From positions 1 to 54,103 of the forward strand of contig NZ_DATCTU010000079.1 in NCBI RefSeq assembly GCF_036567765.1: a stretch of DNA of 54,103 bases, written 5' to 3'. This document shows, one piece after another, positions 37,361 to 46,145 of this stretch. Both the position numbers and the translations under genes were made by a program. Every line of letters starts with the position of its first letter. Position 1 is the first letter of the stretch. The notes beneath the pieces are model-generated. The model had not been told where the DNA came from, made no database searches, and worked only from the letters and a program-made list of their open reading frames with translations. This DNA comes from Pseudobacteroides sp. (lineage in GTDB: Bacteria; Bacillota; Clostridia; Acetivibrionales; DSM-2933).

Positions 37361-40129
37361 TCATACCTTAACTTCAGGGTATGATTCCGATGTTGCACTA
37401 AAGTTTTTAGCCAATTGTATAACATCTGAAATATTGATGCTGTTATCCATATCAAAATCACAAGTTGAATTGTATAGGGCATCACCTTTTACTGAATTGA
37501 AGGCTTTTGCAATTTCAACAACATCCATCATGTTTATTGCACCGTCCTGTGCATTTCCTGATGCCGGCAGATCTCCAGCCCAGATTTCAACAGGTGATGA
37601 AACGATTCCTATAATATGATTTTTGCTGCCCAATAAATCCTTAATATTTCTTGTAAGATAACCGGGCTTAGATATACTAAGGCTGTAAAGACCTCTTATA
37701 ACCGGTACATTTTCCAGCTTGAAGAAACCGTTTTTGTCTGTCGTTGCAGTAAATGTGGATACGCTGCTTTTTAGTTCAACCTTAAATCCTTCGTTTATAT
37801 CGCTGCTTTTTGATCCTACACTTGATTTTACATAGCCTGAAACTGATATTGCCTGTTCTGCGGACATGCCGTTATTGGCAAAAGCTGCCATAAATACCAA
37901 GGCGGAGTTCCAATAAACTGTGTGCTCATTTGCAACCCAGTCATTGGTGGATTTCGTATAACATTTTGCTGCAAACCTTGACAGACCTGCTCCTTCATAA
38001 GCATTAGGCCCCCCAGGCATATAGCCCGAAGGAATTCCCGCTTTATTATCGGTATTGTATATGTTGCTGTAAACACCTTTAGCAGAGTCTTCACCATAGC
38101 CTGAGACAAAGCTGTAACGCAGAGGGTTTGTACCAAGCAGCCAGTTTAATGATCCAAATCCAAGTATATTTACCGAATCACTTGATTTTCCTAAAAGCTT
38201 GGCCCCGATAATCGCATCCATAGGAGTATTCATAACCTGCATATTGATTCCCCAGAAGTAGTTGCCTGGAACAACGGCGTTTTTCCATGGGTTGTTGTTA
38301 TATCTTGTTGAGATTTTGTTCATCCATCTTTCAAACTGTGTATTGATCCATGCAACTACCTGAGAGTCTTTTGATTCTGCTTTAAGATAGCACAAAAATG
38401 CTGTAAACCACATGTCTCCCCATGTATGTCCATAACCATATGAATCGGTAAACTTAGATTCGAATTTAGTATAATTGTTCTTAAAGTATGTATTATACTT
38501 TTGATCGGATGTCGCCCTGAATAGTGAAGCAGCAGCCCAAAGCCTGTCACTGCTGTCATTGCTTACATTGTATGGGCCGGGCGGTGACACAATATTGGAA
38601 GTATTAATTTCAAGGAATGTCCATGCCTTTTTAGCTGAACTAAGACACCCTGCAGCGAACGTGGGGTCGAAATCCTTATACAAGAGATATGCTTGTGCCA
38701 GTATAGCAGCTGCACAAGCTGTATCATCTGTGGTACATCCATTCTGGTCCATTATGATTCTTTGTTTAACATTTTCGTCACTATCAGATTGAACCCTCGG
38801 ATAAAATCCTCCGCTTGCTGAATCCTGCATCTTAAGCATCCATTCAAGCTCCCATCTGCACTCATCAAGCAAATCAGGTATGTTGTTGCCGCTTTCAGGT
38901 ATATTAAACTGATTGTCGTTAAACTGTGAGGGGAACATTTCATATGCCCAGAAAAGATCGGAAAGTCCTGATGCCCCTGCATTTACATATTTTCCGTAAT
39001 CTCCTGCATCATGCCAACCCTTGGTAATGTTTATAGGAGCCTTTTTGCCAGAAGCAAAATTTGCTATTGAATCCTGTGGTGTCTTATCCTGTCTTGGATA
39101 GCCCATTGAATAAGGTTCTTTAAGCTCGATACCCTGACGCTGGAAGTAGAAGTACCTTGCTGAATCAGCTATGAGATTTTTATATATATCCTGACCTATT
39201 CTAAATTTGGGCGAAGCTTCAATACCAGGTGCCGAAACAGTCATATAATACTCTCCGGGTACTTTCAATTCTGTAAAATCAGCCTTTAATATCTTTTCTC
39301 CCGAATCTACAGATTCAAAATCTGTAACCAGTGCTAATTTATTCTGGTATGCAACAGAATTATCTGATACTTTCTTCACTTGGAATTCTGTGCCTTCAAC
39401 AGCTTTGAGCTCTTCAGGAAACCCTGTAACGAGGGCATATTTTTCACTTTCGGGTATGAACCCTAATTGGTTGATTTTAATGGCAGGAGCCGCTTTCTCA
39501 TTGTCTGGAGAAGTTATCTTCAAATCATTGAACCAAACTGTAAATGGGTTCGCATGAACCTTCTCAATAATCAAGCAGGTAACAGAAGAAGGATCAAAAT
39601 TTTTGTTAGCGGCTTTAATATCTTTAAGAGGTATTTTCACATGCTGCCAGTCAGTGGTTATTTGTGCATATTTGGAGACAGAGATTTTTGCATCAAGTTC
39701 AAGGCCAGTTGTACGTTCATAAACTTTATCCCTGAATCCCATTACAAAGTCTTCCCCGCCATCCTTTCCCTTTATGTTAAATTCAAGATAGCCGTTTTCA
39801 ATATATTGTGAGATGTCGTGGGAGTTCCAACCTCTAATTGTAAGGAGGGATACCCACCAGCCTGATGTAACAGGCTTTGAAATATTAAGCCTTAAAGATG
39901 GAAGATTGTTGTATGTAACTGTTGTATCAAGCGGCAGAGTGCTGTTGACTGTCTCTATCTCTTCTGCCCCACTTCCGGTCCAGCCTCCAACAGATGAGTC
40001 TTTGAATATCTGGACATCAAGCAGTTTTCTGTAACCCTCGGAGGGGTTAGCAGCGTTTGAATATACCGGAGGTACAAATATGGTTATAACCAACATGACC
40101 GCCAGTAACAGTGAGATTTTTTTTGTCAT
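37361..40129 (-). CDS. GH9 endoglucanase: CBM30-like, Ig, GH9, X-module, dockerin
   Basis: 922 residues from the ATG at 40129 (GGGGA nine bases upstream; an ATG three codons earlier is too close to it). Numbers here are from that earlier ATG. Signal peptide 1-28. An N-terminal beta-sandwich (38-210) resembles CBM30 as in Cel9 enzymes of clostridia (GWWVSLLTIRGWNSHDIS). Ig-like domain 217-315; GH9 318-755 with catalytic D377/D380 in GWHDAGDY and acid E738 in NEHTVYWN. The X-module (766-852) and dockerin (854-920: AINMMDVVEIAKAFN, SINISDVIQLAKNFS) close the protein. Secreted cellulosomal cellulase acting on beta-glucan. It is divergent from the ECF sigma gene. Confidence 0.93.
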   Translation of the reverse strand: MTKKISLLLAVMLVITIFVPPVYSNAANPSEGYRKLLDVQIFKDSSVGGWTGSGAEEIETVNSTLPLDTTVTYNNLPSLRLNISKPVTSGWWVSLLTIRGWNSHDISQYIENGYLEFNIKGKDGGEDFVMGFRDKVYERTTGLELDAKISVSKYAQITTDWQHVKIPLKDIKAANKNFDPSSVTCLIIEKVHANPFTVWFNDLKITSPDNEKAAPAIKINQLGFIPESEKYALVTGFPEELKAVEGTEFQVKKVSDNSVAYQNKLALVTDFESVDSGEKILKADFTELKVPGEYYMTVSAPGIEASPKFRIGQDIYKNLIADSARYFYFQRQGIELKEPYSMGYPRQDKTPQDSIANFASGKKAPINITKGWHDAGDYGKYVNAGASGLSDLFWAYEMFPSQFNDNQFNIPESGNNIPDLLDECRWELEWMLKMQDSASGGFYPRVQSDSDENVKQRIIMDQNGCTTDDTACAAAILAQAYLLYKDFDPTFAAGCLSSAKKAWTFLEINTSNIVSPPGPYNVSNDSSDRLWAAASLFRATSDQKYNTYFKNNYTKFESKFTDSYGYGHTWGDMWFTAFLCYLKAESKDSQVVAWINTQFERWMNKISTRYNNNPWKNAVVPGNYFWGINMQVMNTPMDAIIGAKLLGKSSDSVNILGFGSLNWLLGTNPLRYSFVSGYGEDSAKGVYSNIYNTDNKAGIPSGYMPGGPNAYEGAGLSRFAAKCYTKSTNDWVANEHTVYWNSALVFMAAFANNGMSAEQAISVSGYVKSSVGSKSSDINEGFKVELKSSVSTFTATTDKNGFFKLENVPVIRGLYSLSISKPGYLTRNIKDLLGSKNHIIGIVSSPVEIWAGDLPASGNAQDGAINMMDVVEIAKAFNSVKGDALYNSTCDFDMDNSINISDVIQLAKNFSATSESYPEVKV

Positions 40130-40342
40130 TCTTATCATTCCCCTTTTCTTAATTATTTTTTATTTTAAAAGTACTAATATTTTTAATATATTTAGCACTT
40201 TTAATCGTTAAAGGTAAAAAAGACAAGTATAATAGTAATATTAATTCTATCATTATCTGGGAGTAATTTAAAGGAAATTTGTTATTCTAGTGTAGATTAG
40301 TGAGATGTGTTTCTAGACATTTAAAAAAAATATTTTATAATA

Positions 40343-40368
40343 TGTAACATTCATCACATTCAAACGTT
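40343..40368 (+). promoter_or_regulatory. ECF-type promoter of the sigma/anti-sigma operon
   Basis: TGTAAC (40343-40348), exactly 16 bases, then CGTT (40365-40368). This matches the TGAAAC-N16-CGT(A/T) form used by SigW/SigX-like ECF sigma factors. The GTG start lies 30 bp downstream, so the sigma factor probably transcribes its own gene. Confidence 0.65.
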
Positions 40369-40394
40369 TAAATAAAGAAGGCAGGTGATGCTAA

Positions 40395-40895
40395 GTGGAT
40401 GCCTTGACTTCACTTTACAGTGAACTTGCGGAACCGTTAGCCAGATATGCAATGTCTTTTATTAAAGATTCAGCATTAGCCGAGGATATCGTTTCAGAAA
40501 CATTCTTGAGGGCTACTAAGCATTGTATAGCTTATAACGAACTTCCAGCCAGGGCTTGGTTTTATAAAGTAGCAAGAAATATTGCACTTGATATGATTAG
40601 GAAAAAAAGAAATATCGAGTATGGTGAAATTCCTGATGCCATAGACAACTCAAGGGATATAAATCCCGAGATTTCAGCATTGCATACCGAACGGATGGAA
40701 ATGCTTTCAAAAAGCCTATCCAGACTTTCAGAGCCATATAGATCGGTGCTAATGCTAAAGGAGTATAATAACCTTACATATGCTGAAATTGCAAGCATCA
40801 TAGGGGTTAGTCTTGATAATGTCAAGGTAATTTTGTTCCGTGGTAGGCAGAAACTAAAAAATCTTTACAGGAGGGATTATAATAATGAAATGTAA
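40395..40895 (+). CDS. ECF RNA polymerase sigma factor
   Basis: 166 residues, GTG start with AGGTGA six bases upstream. Region 2 is at 10-75 (ARYAMSFIKDSALAEDIVSETFLRA, ARAWFYKVARNIALDMIRKKR) and region 4 at 105-155 (LSEPYRSVLMLKEYNNLTYA, EIASIIGVSLDNVKVILFRGR). Its stop overlaps the anti-sigma start by 11 bp, so the two are coupled. It is likely autoregulated from the promoter at 40343-40368. Lying between a GH9 cellulase and a double-CBM3 gene suggests, but does not prove, a link to cellulose response. Confidence 0.94.
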   Translation: MDALTSLYSELAEPLARYAMSFIKDSALAEDIVSETFLRATKHCIAYNELPARAWFYKVARNIALDMIRKKRNIEYGEIPDAIDNSRDINPEISALHTERMEMLSKSLSRLSEPYRSVLMLKEYNNLTYAEIASIIGVSLDNVKVILFRGRQKLKNLYRRDYNNEM

Positions 40896-41997
40896 AGAGG
40901 TACAGGAAAAGATTCCTGAGTATCTTGCAGGAATTCTTGATAAAAGTAGCAAAACCCAAATGCAAGAACATTTGGAAAACTGTGTCGAATGCAGCAGTGA
41001 AATAAAACTGATAAACGATGGTTTCAATTTTGGTTTTGTGCAAGAAGATATTATAAATCAGAACAAAATCATAAAAAAGACCAGAGCAAAATTTAATATG
41101 GAAATATTGAGAAGTGTCTCAATAATCATTGCTGTTTTTATATTAATCCTGGGGGCTTCCGCTACTATACTAAAAATGAGGTCAGCAGTCGGACAGGAAA
41201 AGGCGTCAAGGGCATTGATGGATGTTGTTCAATTTTCCCAGCCAAATATGGTAAACATGTGGGGTAACAGTACCGGCAGTGTGTTTTCAGTGTCTCTGAA
41301 AATTGGAGCACGGTCTGTAGTTGGAAAAAAGTACGGTGAACAGTTCGAGTATATAGGTAACATGTCGGCTATAACAGGCAAAGTTTCTGTCCCGGTTATT
41401 ATAGGAGCAAATTTTGTTCACCCAGGCTTATATAAAGGTCAGGATTTTGATAGGGATAGAAATGTAAAAGCACAGACTGATTTATTGAAAAGAAATATCG
41501 ACACAACTGTTGCTACCGTTGACTATTCCCTGAAGAATACAATATCCCTTGAGTATGTGGAAAAGTTAATCGGCAGGTTTGATGTTGAGATATGCTGGAT
41601 GGCTGTTGAGGCTGGTATTGAGGATGTCAAGCCTCAGAATATGACTCTTGAAAAGCAGCAGGTGCTTCAATGGGGAATCCCTGGAAAATTATCAAGGCCT
41701 GGGCACTTTCAATATTCACAGCTAAAAGAGGGAAAGATAAAAGAGTATGAGAAATCGGTGCTGGAGGAAATTAAGTGGCTTGATGACAATAAGGATTTAT
41801 TAATAGCAGACAAATCTTTATTAAGTAGCAATGGGATTGACAACTCTGTAAAAGAAAAAGCCGCGTATATTCTTAAAAACGGAATAAAAATATACGGGCT
41901 TCGCATTACAGGTCCCTCCAGCGAACTCGTAAAGCTTACCGGAGAATTGGATGCAAGGACAATGTCTGTTATAGATATGAGTTTCTGGAACTGGTGA
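40885..41997 (+). CDS. Membrane anti-sigma factor with zinc-finger N-domain and Sigma_reg_C-like outside domain
   Basis: 370 residues. The cytoplasmic zf-HC2 anti-sigma domain has H29, C33 and C36 (HLENCVEC) with an upstream C3. One transmembrane helix at about 76-96. The outer domain (100-370) contains MWGNSTGSVFSVS and a C-terminal LVKLTGELDARTMSVIDMSFWNW, resembling the sigma-factor-regulator N/C domains found in similar Firmicutes anti-sigmas. The outside part probably senses an envelope signal. Overlaps the sigma gene by 11 bp. Confidence 0.88.
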   Translation: MKCKEVQEKIPEYLAGILDKSSKTQMQEHLENCVECSSEIKLINDGFNFGFVQEDIINQNKIIKKTRAKFNMEILRSVSIIIAVFILILGASATILKMRSAVGQEKASRALMDVVQFSQPNMVNMWGNSTGSVFSVSLKIGARSVVGKKYGEQFEYIGNMSAITGKVSVPVIIGANFVHPGLYKGQDFDRDRNVKAQTDLLKRNIDTTVATVDYSLKNTISLEYVEKLIGRFDVEICWMAVEAGIEDVKPQNMTLEKQQVLQWGIPGKLSRPGHFQYSQLKEGKIKEYEKSVLEEIKWLDDNKDLLIADKSLLSSNGIDNSVKEKAAYILKNGIKIYGLRITGPSSELVKLTGELDARTMSVIDMSFWNW

Positions 41998-42026
41998 ATA
42001 TGTAATGTGATTAATATTTTAGGATC

Positions 42027-43763
42027 CTAAAACAATATTAGATTGTCCTCAGCTTTTATACCCATAATAAAATTGTTTTTTTCCGAAAGAGTACATGTAT
42101 TTTTGTTGTACGGGTTTCTAACGGTATTGCCATTTTCGATCCATTGGATAAGCTCAAAATCTGTGTATATTTCATCGGTATTATAGCCTTTATCCTTTAT
42201 ATATCTACTCAAGCCATATTTATAAACGGAGTTTGATGCAGTCAGCTTAACCCTGTAATTTATTTTTATAATATCATTAGGAGCAAAGCTGCTGTTAATT
42301 GTTATTTGAAGCTTCTGGTTATCGCTATTTCCAGAGCTCAATATTTCTATAATTATATTGTTTGAATTGATTAGAACACCATTTTTATATGCTTTGAAAT
42401 ATTGTTTATCAATAAAATTTTTGCCTAATGTTTTAATCTTAAACCCGCTGTTTTGCTCCGCACTATCCTTTTTGAAGTTCATATCGATGTTTAATACAGG
42501 TGAACTGATTGTTCTGTTAATTTTCATTTGCAATGAAGCCGGTATGTTGTCACCCACTGCGAACCTGTTTGAATTGGTCATTGCCTTGTGCAGCATTGCG
42601 TTTACTACAACTGGAGTACTTGTAGGCGTCGGAGATAGTGTAGGTGTTGCCGTATTGGTTGGTTTTGCTGTATTGGTAGGCGTTGCAGTACTTGTAGGTG
42701 CTGGTGTTGAAGTCGGCGTGTTTGTAGGAGAAGGATTACTCGGGTCAATTCCCCAACATAGCTCATCCCCTATAGAACATGTTATCTTATCCCAGTCAAC
42801 ATAATCATCGGAATTACTGCTTGAATAGTCATTTGCATTATTAAAATCTGACCAGTTATTCTTGTTTATGGCACAATAAAGCTCCCTTTGCTCCCCTCTT
42901 AAAAGTTTGTCTCCAGCATTTGTGAAATTGATATGTGCTATATAATCAACTGTGCTCAGGGGTGGCTGCACTTTGGTAAATGTTATCTTTACATCTGACG
43001 TGTTTCCGTTCTCATACCAGTAGCAGCTATATGATTGAGGACTATCACCGTCAATAGTATAATAATAGTTTATTATCACATCTTTTAAATTTATAGTGCC
43101 AGCACCAATATTGATCATATTTATTTTAAAGCTGACAAATTTGGAGTTGTTACTGATATTATACATTTGAAGTTTAATTGACTGATCGGGTAGAGCTGTT
43201 GTAAGTGCTGGCTCGGTTCCCCAGACTAGGCTGCCATTTATGTAAGCGGTTGTCTTATTCCAGTCAATGTATGTTGATCCGGGATTGAATGAATAGTCAT
43301 CGGTTTGTGTATAGTTTTCCCAATTATTTTTATTTATTGCAACATACAAATCTCTGCTTTGGCCTGAAGGCAATGAACCTACAGAACCGGTGAAGCCTAC
43401 CTCCAAGTAACAATCTGCTTCAGAGCTTACGGTATTCAAAGGCTTGAATGTGCCGGTAACATACGATGTACTGCCACCATTATAGCTGTAACAGTTAAAT
43501 GACTGATTAATATACCCGTTTACAGTATAGTAATATCTCACTTTTACAGTGTTAAGGTTTATTGATGCAGCGCTGGTATTTACCAGTCTAATCCTTAGTT
43601 GAATTGTGTTAGTTGATTCTTTATTTGAATTACTATACATCTGAACTTTTAGAGAAGCTCCGGCAGAGTTAACAAATACAGGAATGCTGTATATAATTAA
43701 TATTATCGAAAGCATCAAAGAAGCTATCCCCGATGCTTTTTTAAAAAAACATAAAATATACAT
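42027..43763 (-). CDS. Secreted double-CBM3 protein with unassigned C-terminal domain
   Basis: 578 residues. Signal/anchor sequence 1-35. Two family-3 cellulose-binding modules (about 37-190 and 195-345), each with LKVQMYSNS or IKLQMYNIS at the start, VRYYYTVNG/INYYYTIDG and DYSF..IDWNKTT, form a tandem pair. A long TPTSTPAPTSTATPT linker (346-390) leads to a ~180-residue beta-rich domain I do not recognise. There is no catalytic domain, dockerin or cohesin, so it is a free cellulose-binding protein; targeting or cell attachment is inferred. A promoter with an extended -10 lies ~150 bp upstream, giving a long leader. Confidence 0.85.
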   Translation of the reverse strand: MYILCFFKKASGIASLMLSIILIIYSIPVFVNSAGASLKVQMYSNSNKESTNTIQLRIRLVNTSAASINLNTVKVRYYYTVNGYINQSFNCYSYNGGSTSYVTGTFKPLNTVSSEADCYLEVGFTGSVGSLPSGQSRDLYVAINKNNWENYTQTDDYSFNPGSTYIDWNKTTAYINGSLVWGTEPALTTALPDQSIKLQMYNISNNSKFVSFKINMINIGAGTINLKDVIINYYYTIDGDSPQSYSCYWYENGNTSDVKITFTKVQPPLSTVDYIAHINFTNAGDKLLRGEQRELYCAINKNNWSDFNNANDYSSSNSDDYVDWDKITCSIGDELCWGIDPSNPSPTNTPTSTPAPTSTATPTNTAKPTNTATPTLSPTPTSTPVVVNAMLHKAMTNSNRFAVGDNIPASLQMKINRTISSPVLNIDMNFKKDSAEQNSGFKIKTLGKNFIDKQYFKAYKNGVLINSNNIIIEILSSGNSDNQKLQITINSSFAPNDIIKINYRVKLTASNSVYKYGLSRYIKDKGYNTDEIYTDFELIQWIENGNTVRNPYNKNTCTLSEKNNFIMGIKAEDNLILF

Positions 43764-43914
43764 ATCTCACCCTTCTTCCGTATGTTTATGCAGAAATCGG
43801 CATGTAGAAAACAATGTTAAGTTTTTCAACATGAATGTACATTTGAAATATACTTTGTTAATGGGAGAGTTTTTGTTAATGCTGCAATTGGACATGACTT
43901 TATCGCTTAATTAT

Positions 43915-43943
43915 ATTATAGCATAAAATCAAGCGTTTGAAAA
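43915..43943 (-). promoter_or_regulatory. Extended -10 promoter of the double-CBM3 gene
   Basis: On the minus strand TTTTCA (43938-43943), 17 bases, then TATAAT (43915-43920) preceded by TGC, the TGn extension. The leader would be ~145 nt. Confidence 0.55.
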
Positions 43944-43967
43944 CATTTTACTACTCACTTGTTTTAA

Positions 43968-46100
43968 TTAGTCAGGTATTTTTATTATAAATGTTGTTCC
44001 TTTTCCAAGAGTACTTTTACATTTTATATTCCCACTATATTCATTAGTTATAATATTGTAAACTAAATTTAGGCCCAACCCGGTACCGCCTTTTCCTCTT
44101 TTAGTTGTAAAAAACGGCTCATATATTTTCTTTATATCGTTTTCACTTATACCTTTTCCATTGTCGCTGTATTCAATTACAATTTCGTTAAATTCTTTTG
44201 TAACACTTATTTCAATAGTACCTGCTTTCATATTCTCAAAACCATGGAAAAGTGAATTTATAACAAGGTTCGTAATAACTTGGGACATACCTCCTGGTGA
44301 AGCATAAATTACCAGATTATCGTCACAATTTACAATTATTTTGTGACTGGTTGATTTTATTTTGGGGTACAAGCTTAGTAATACTTCATTTATGTAATCC
44401 TTTATAAAAAATCGTCTTTTTTCCACAATTGACTGATCTGAAGCTATTTGCGTAAAACTCTTCAAGAGGTTTGAAGCCCTATCAAGGTTAATTGTAAGAA
44501 TTTCAATTGTTTCCATAGCAGTTTCAATATATTTTTTTAGATCAACTTTTTTAATCTTTCCGGTCTCAATTGATTTGATTATTTCATTATTTTTATCTTT
44601 AAGATATGATGCTGCTGTCACATTGACACCTACAGGAGTATTGATTTCATGGGCTACTCCTGCAACAAGCCCACCTAGTGCAGCAATCTTTTCTGAATGG
44701 ATTAATTGCTTTTGTGTTTGCTTAAGGGTTTCCAATGTAGCTTCCAGTTCTGTTTTTGCAACATCACGATCCATGGCAATGCCCAGAAGAGTATTAATAA
44801 CAACGGAAATATTATATTTTGTAAGTGCCGATAATTCCTTAAACGGGCTTGCGTAAGCCATTACTCCCCAGTTTCTTGTTGTTGAAGAGATTGGCATTAT
44901 CCAAATTATATCATCATTGTCCATGCATTTTTTGTTTTCCAAGATATCAAAAGGCGGGAAATTATCAAGACTACAGGATAAGTCCAAATTTTCCAGGTTT
45001 TTTGACACATCGTACAGGGCTTTTATATCTATGCTTTCCCGCTCTGATTTTTCATCATCCCAAAATCCTATACATTCCCAGGAATAGTCATCCACAATAA
45101 ATGGAAATAGTTTTTTAATACCGTTTATGTCTGTTGTAAGCAGTTTTGTGCCGATATCAGAATTTTTTAATATTGCTTCCTCAAGGTACTTTATTATTGA
45201 ATCTTTCTTTTTGGCACTTTCTATTGAAATATCCTTGCTGTCATCTATAGCATATTTACATCCGCAAGACTTTCTTATTACCAGTTCTGATTTTATAAAT
45301 ACTGTTTTTCCGCTTTTATCCCTGTTTTTAATCTTATCAATCAATGTTTTTGCAGAGGTAAATCCTAGATCATAAACATTCTGATCAATCGTTGTAATAC
45401 CCGGATTGCAGTTTTTTGCGAAGTAGCTGTTGTCATAACCTATTACTGCTACATCTTCCGGTACCGATATCCCATGACTGTTAAGTTCCTTGAGGGCACC
45501 GACTGCAAGGCTGTCGTTTCCTGTAAATATTGCTGTAAACTCTATTTTATTTTTTATCCAATGCTCAATTGCCAGTTTACCATCCCTTGGCATTGCATAT
45601 TGGCTAAAATAAACAAGGTTTTCATCAAAAGGTATCCCGTTATGAAGTAGCGTGTCCTTATAACCCAAAAAACGCTCCTTCATATCGTCACTGCCCATCC
45701 AGCCTATAAAACCAACTTTCCTGTGACCGTGCATAATAAGATGTTCTACAGCATTCTTTGCTCCTTTTATATTGTCACCCTTTATTAATGTACTTTTTTT
45801 TCCTCCATCATTAACACCTATAAATACCATAGGTTTGCCTTTCTCAGTTATTGCATTTATATGACTTTGGCTGGCACCTTCAGGCAACACTATCCATCCG
45901 TCTACATGTTCAAAAGCTAAATTATAATAGCTCTCAACCTTCTTTATTTCATTAGAAAAACGACTTATCATAAAAGTATTAATCACAAACAATTTAGCAT
46001 TCATGTCTTTGACACAGTTATAAATACCGTTTATAAGATTACCGTGATATGTTCCTTCAGTAAATTTTGTTATAACACCAATCCGCAGCCTTTTATCCAT
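43968..46100 (-). CDS. Soluble LacI-like sensor fused to histidine kinase
   Basis: 710 residues, no membrane segment or signal peptide. Residues 1-285 form a periplasmic-binding-protein-like domain of the LacI/GalR type without the DNA-binding helix-turn-helix (GHRKVGFIG, TAIFTGNDSLAVGAL, VPEDVAVIGYDNS), ending in the SCGC motif (278-281). A GAF-like region (300-445), a coiled coil and HisKA with H484 in VAGVAHEINTP follow. The ATPase region has NSLFHGF, DNGKGI and GTGLGLNLVYNI. It should sense a cytoplasmic sugar or metabolite and autophosphorylate. It is the second gene after its paralogue (45 bp gap). No response regulator is adjacent. Confidence 0.9.
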   Translation of the reverse strand: MDKRLRIGVITKFTEGTYHGNLINGIYNCVKDMNAKLFVINTFMISRFSNEIKKVESYYNLAFEHVDGWIVLPEGASQSHINAITEKGKPMVFIGVNDGGKKSTLIKGDNIKGAKNAVEHLIMHGHRKVGFIGWMGSDDMKERFLGYKDTLLHNGIPFDENLVYFSQYAMPRDGKLAIEHWIKNKIEFTAIFTGNDSLAVGALKELNSHGISVPEDVAVIGYDNSYFAKNCNPGITTIDQNVYDLGFTSAKTLIDKIKNRDKSGKTVFIKSELVIRKSCGCKYAIDDSKDISIESAKKKDSIIKYLEEAILKNSDIGTKLLTTDINGIKKLFPFIVDDYSWECIGFWDDEKSERESIDIKALYDVSKNLENLDLSCSLDNFPPFDILENKKCMDNDDIIWIMPISSTTRNWGVMAYASPFKELSALTKYNISVVINTLLGIAMDRDVAKTELEATLETLKQTQKQLIHSEKIAALGGLVAGVAHEINTPVGVNVTAASYLKDKNNEIIKSIETGKIKKVDLKKYIETAMETIEILTINLDRASNLLKSFTQIASDQSIVEKRRFFIKDYINEVLLSLYPKIKSTSHKIIVNCDDNLVIYASPGGMSQVITNLVINSLFHGFENMKAGTIEISVTKEFNEIVIEYSDNGKGISENDIKKIYEPFFTTKRGKGGTGLGLNLVYNIITNEYSGNIKCKSTLGKGTTFIIKIPD

Positions 46101-46145
46101 AATTAACCCTTTCTTTTATAGATACCAAATGCAAATAAAATAATT

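Noticed and set aside
42358..42804. 148-codon plus-strand frame rich in Val-Gly
   Set aside because: It is the antisense shadow of the T/P-rich linker in the double-CBM3 gene.
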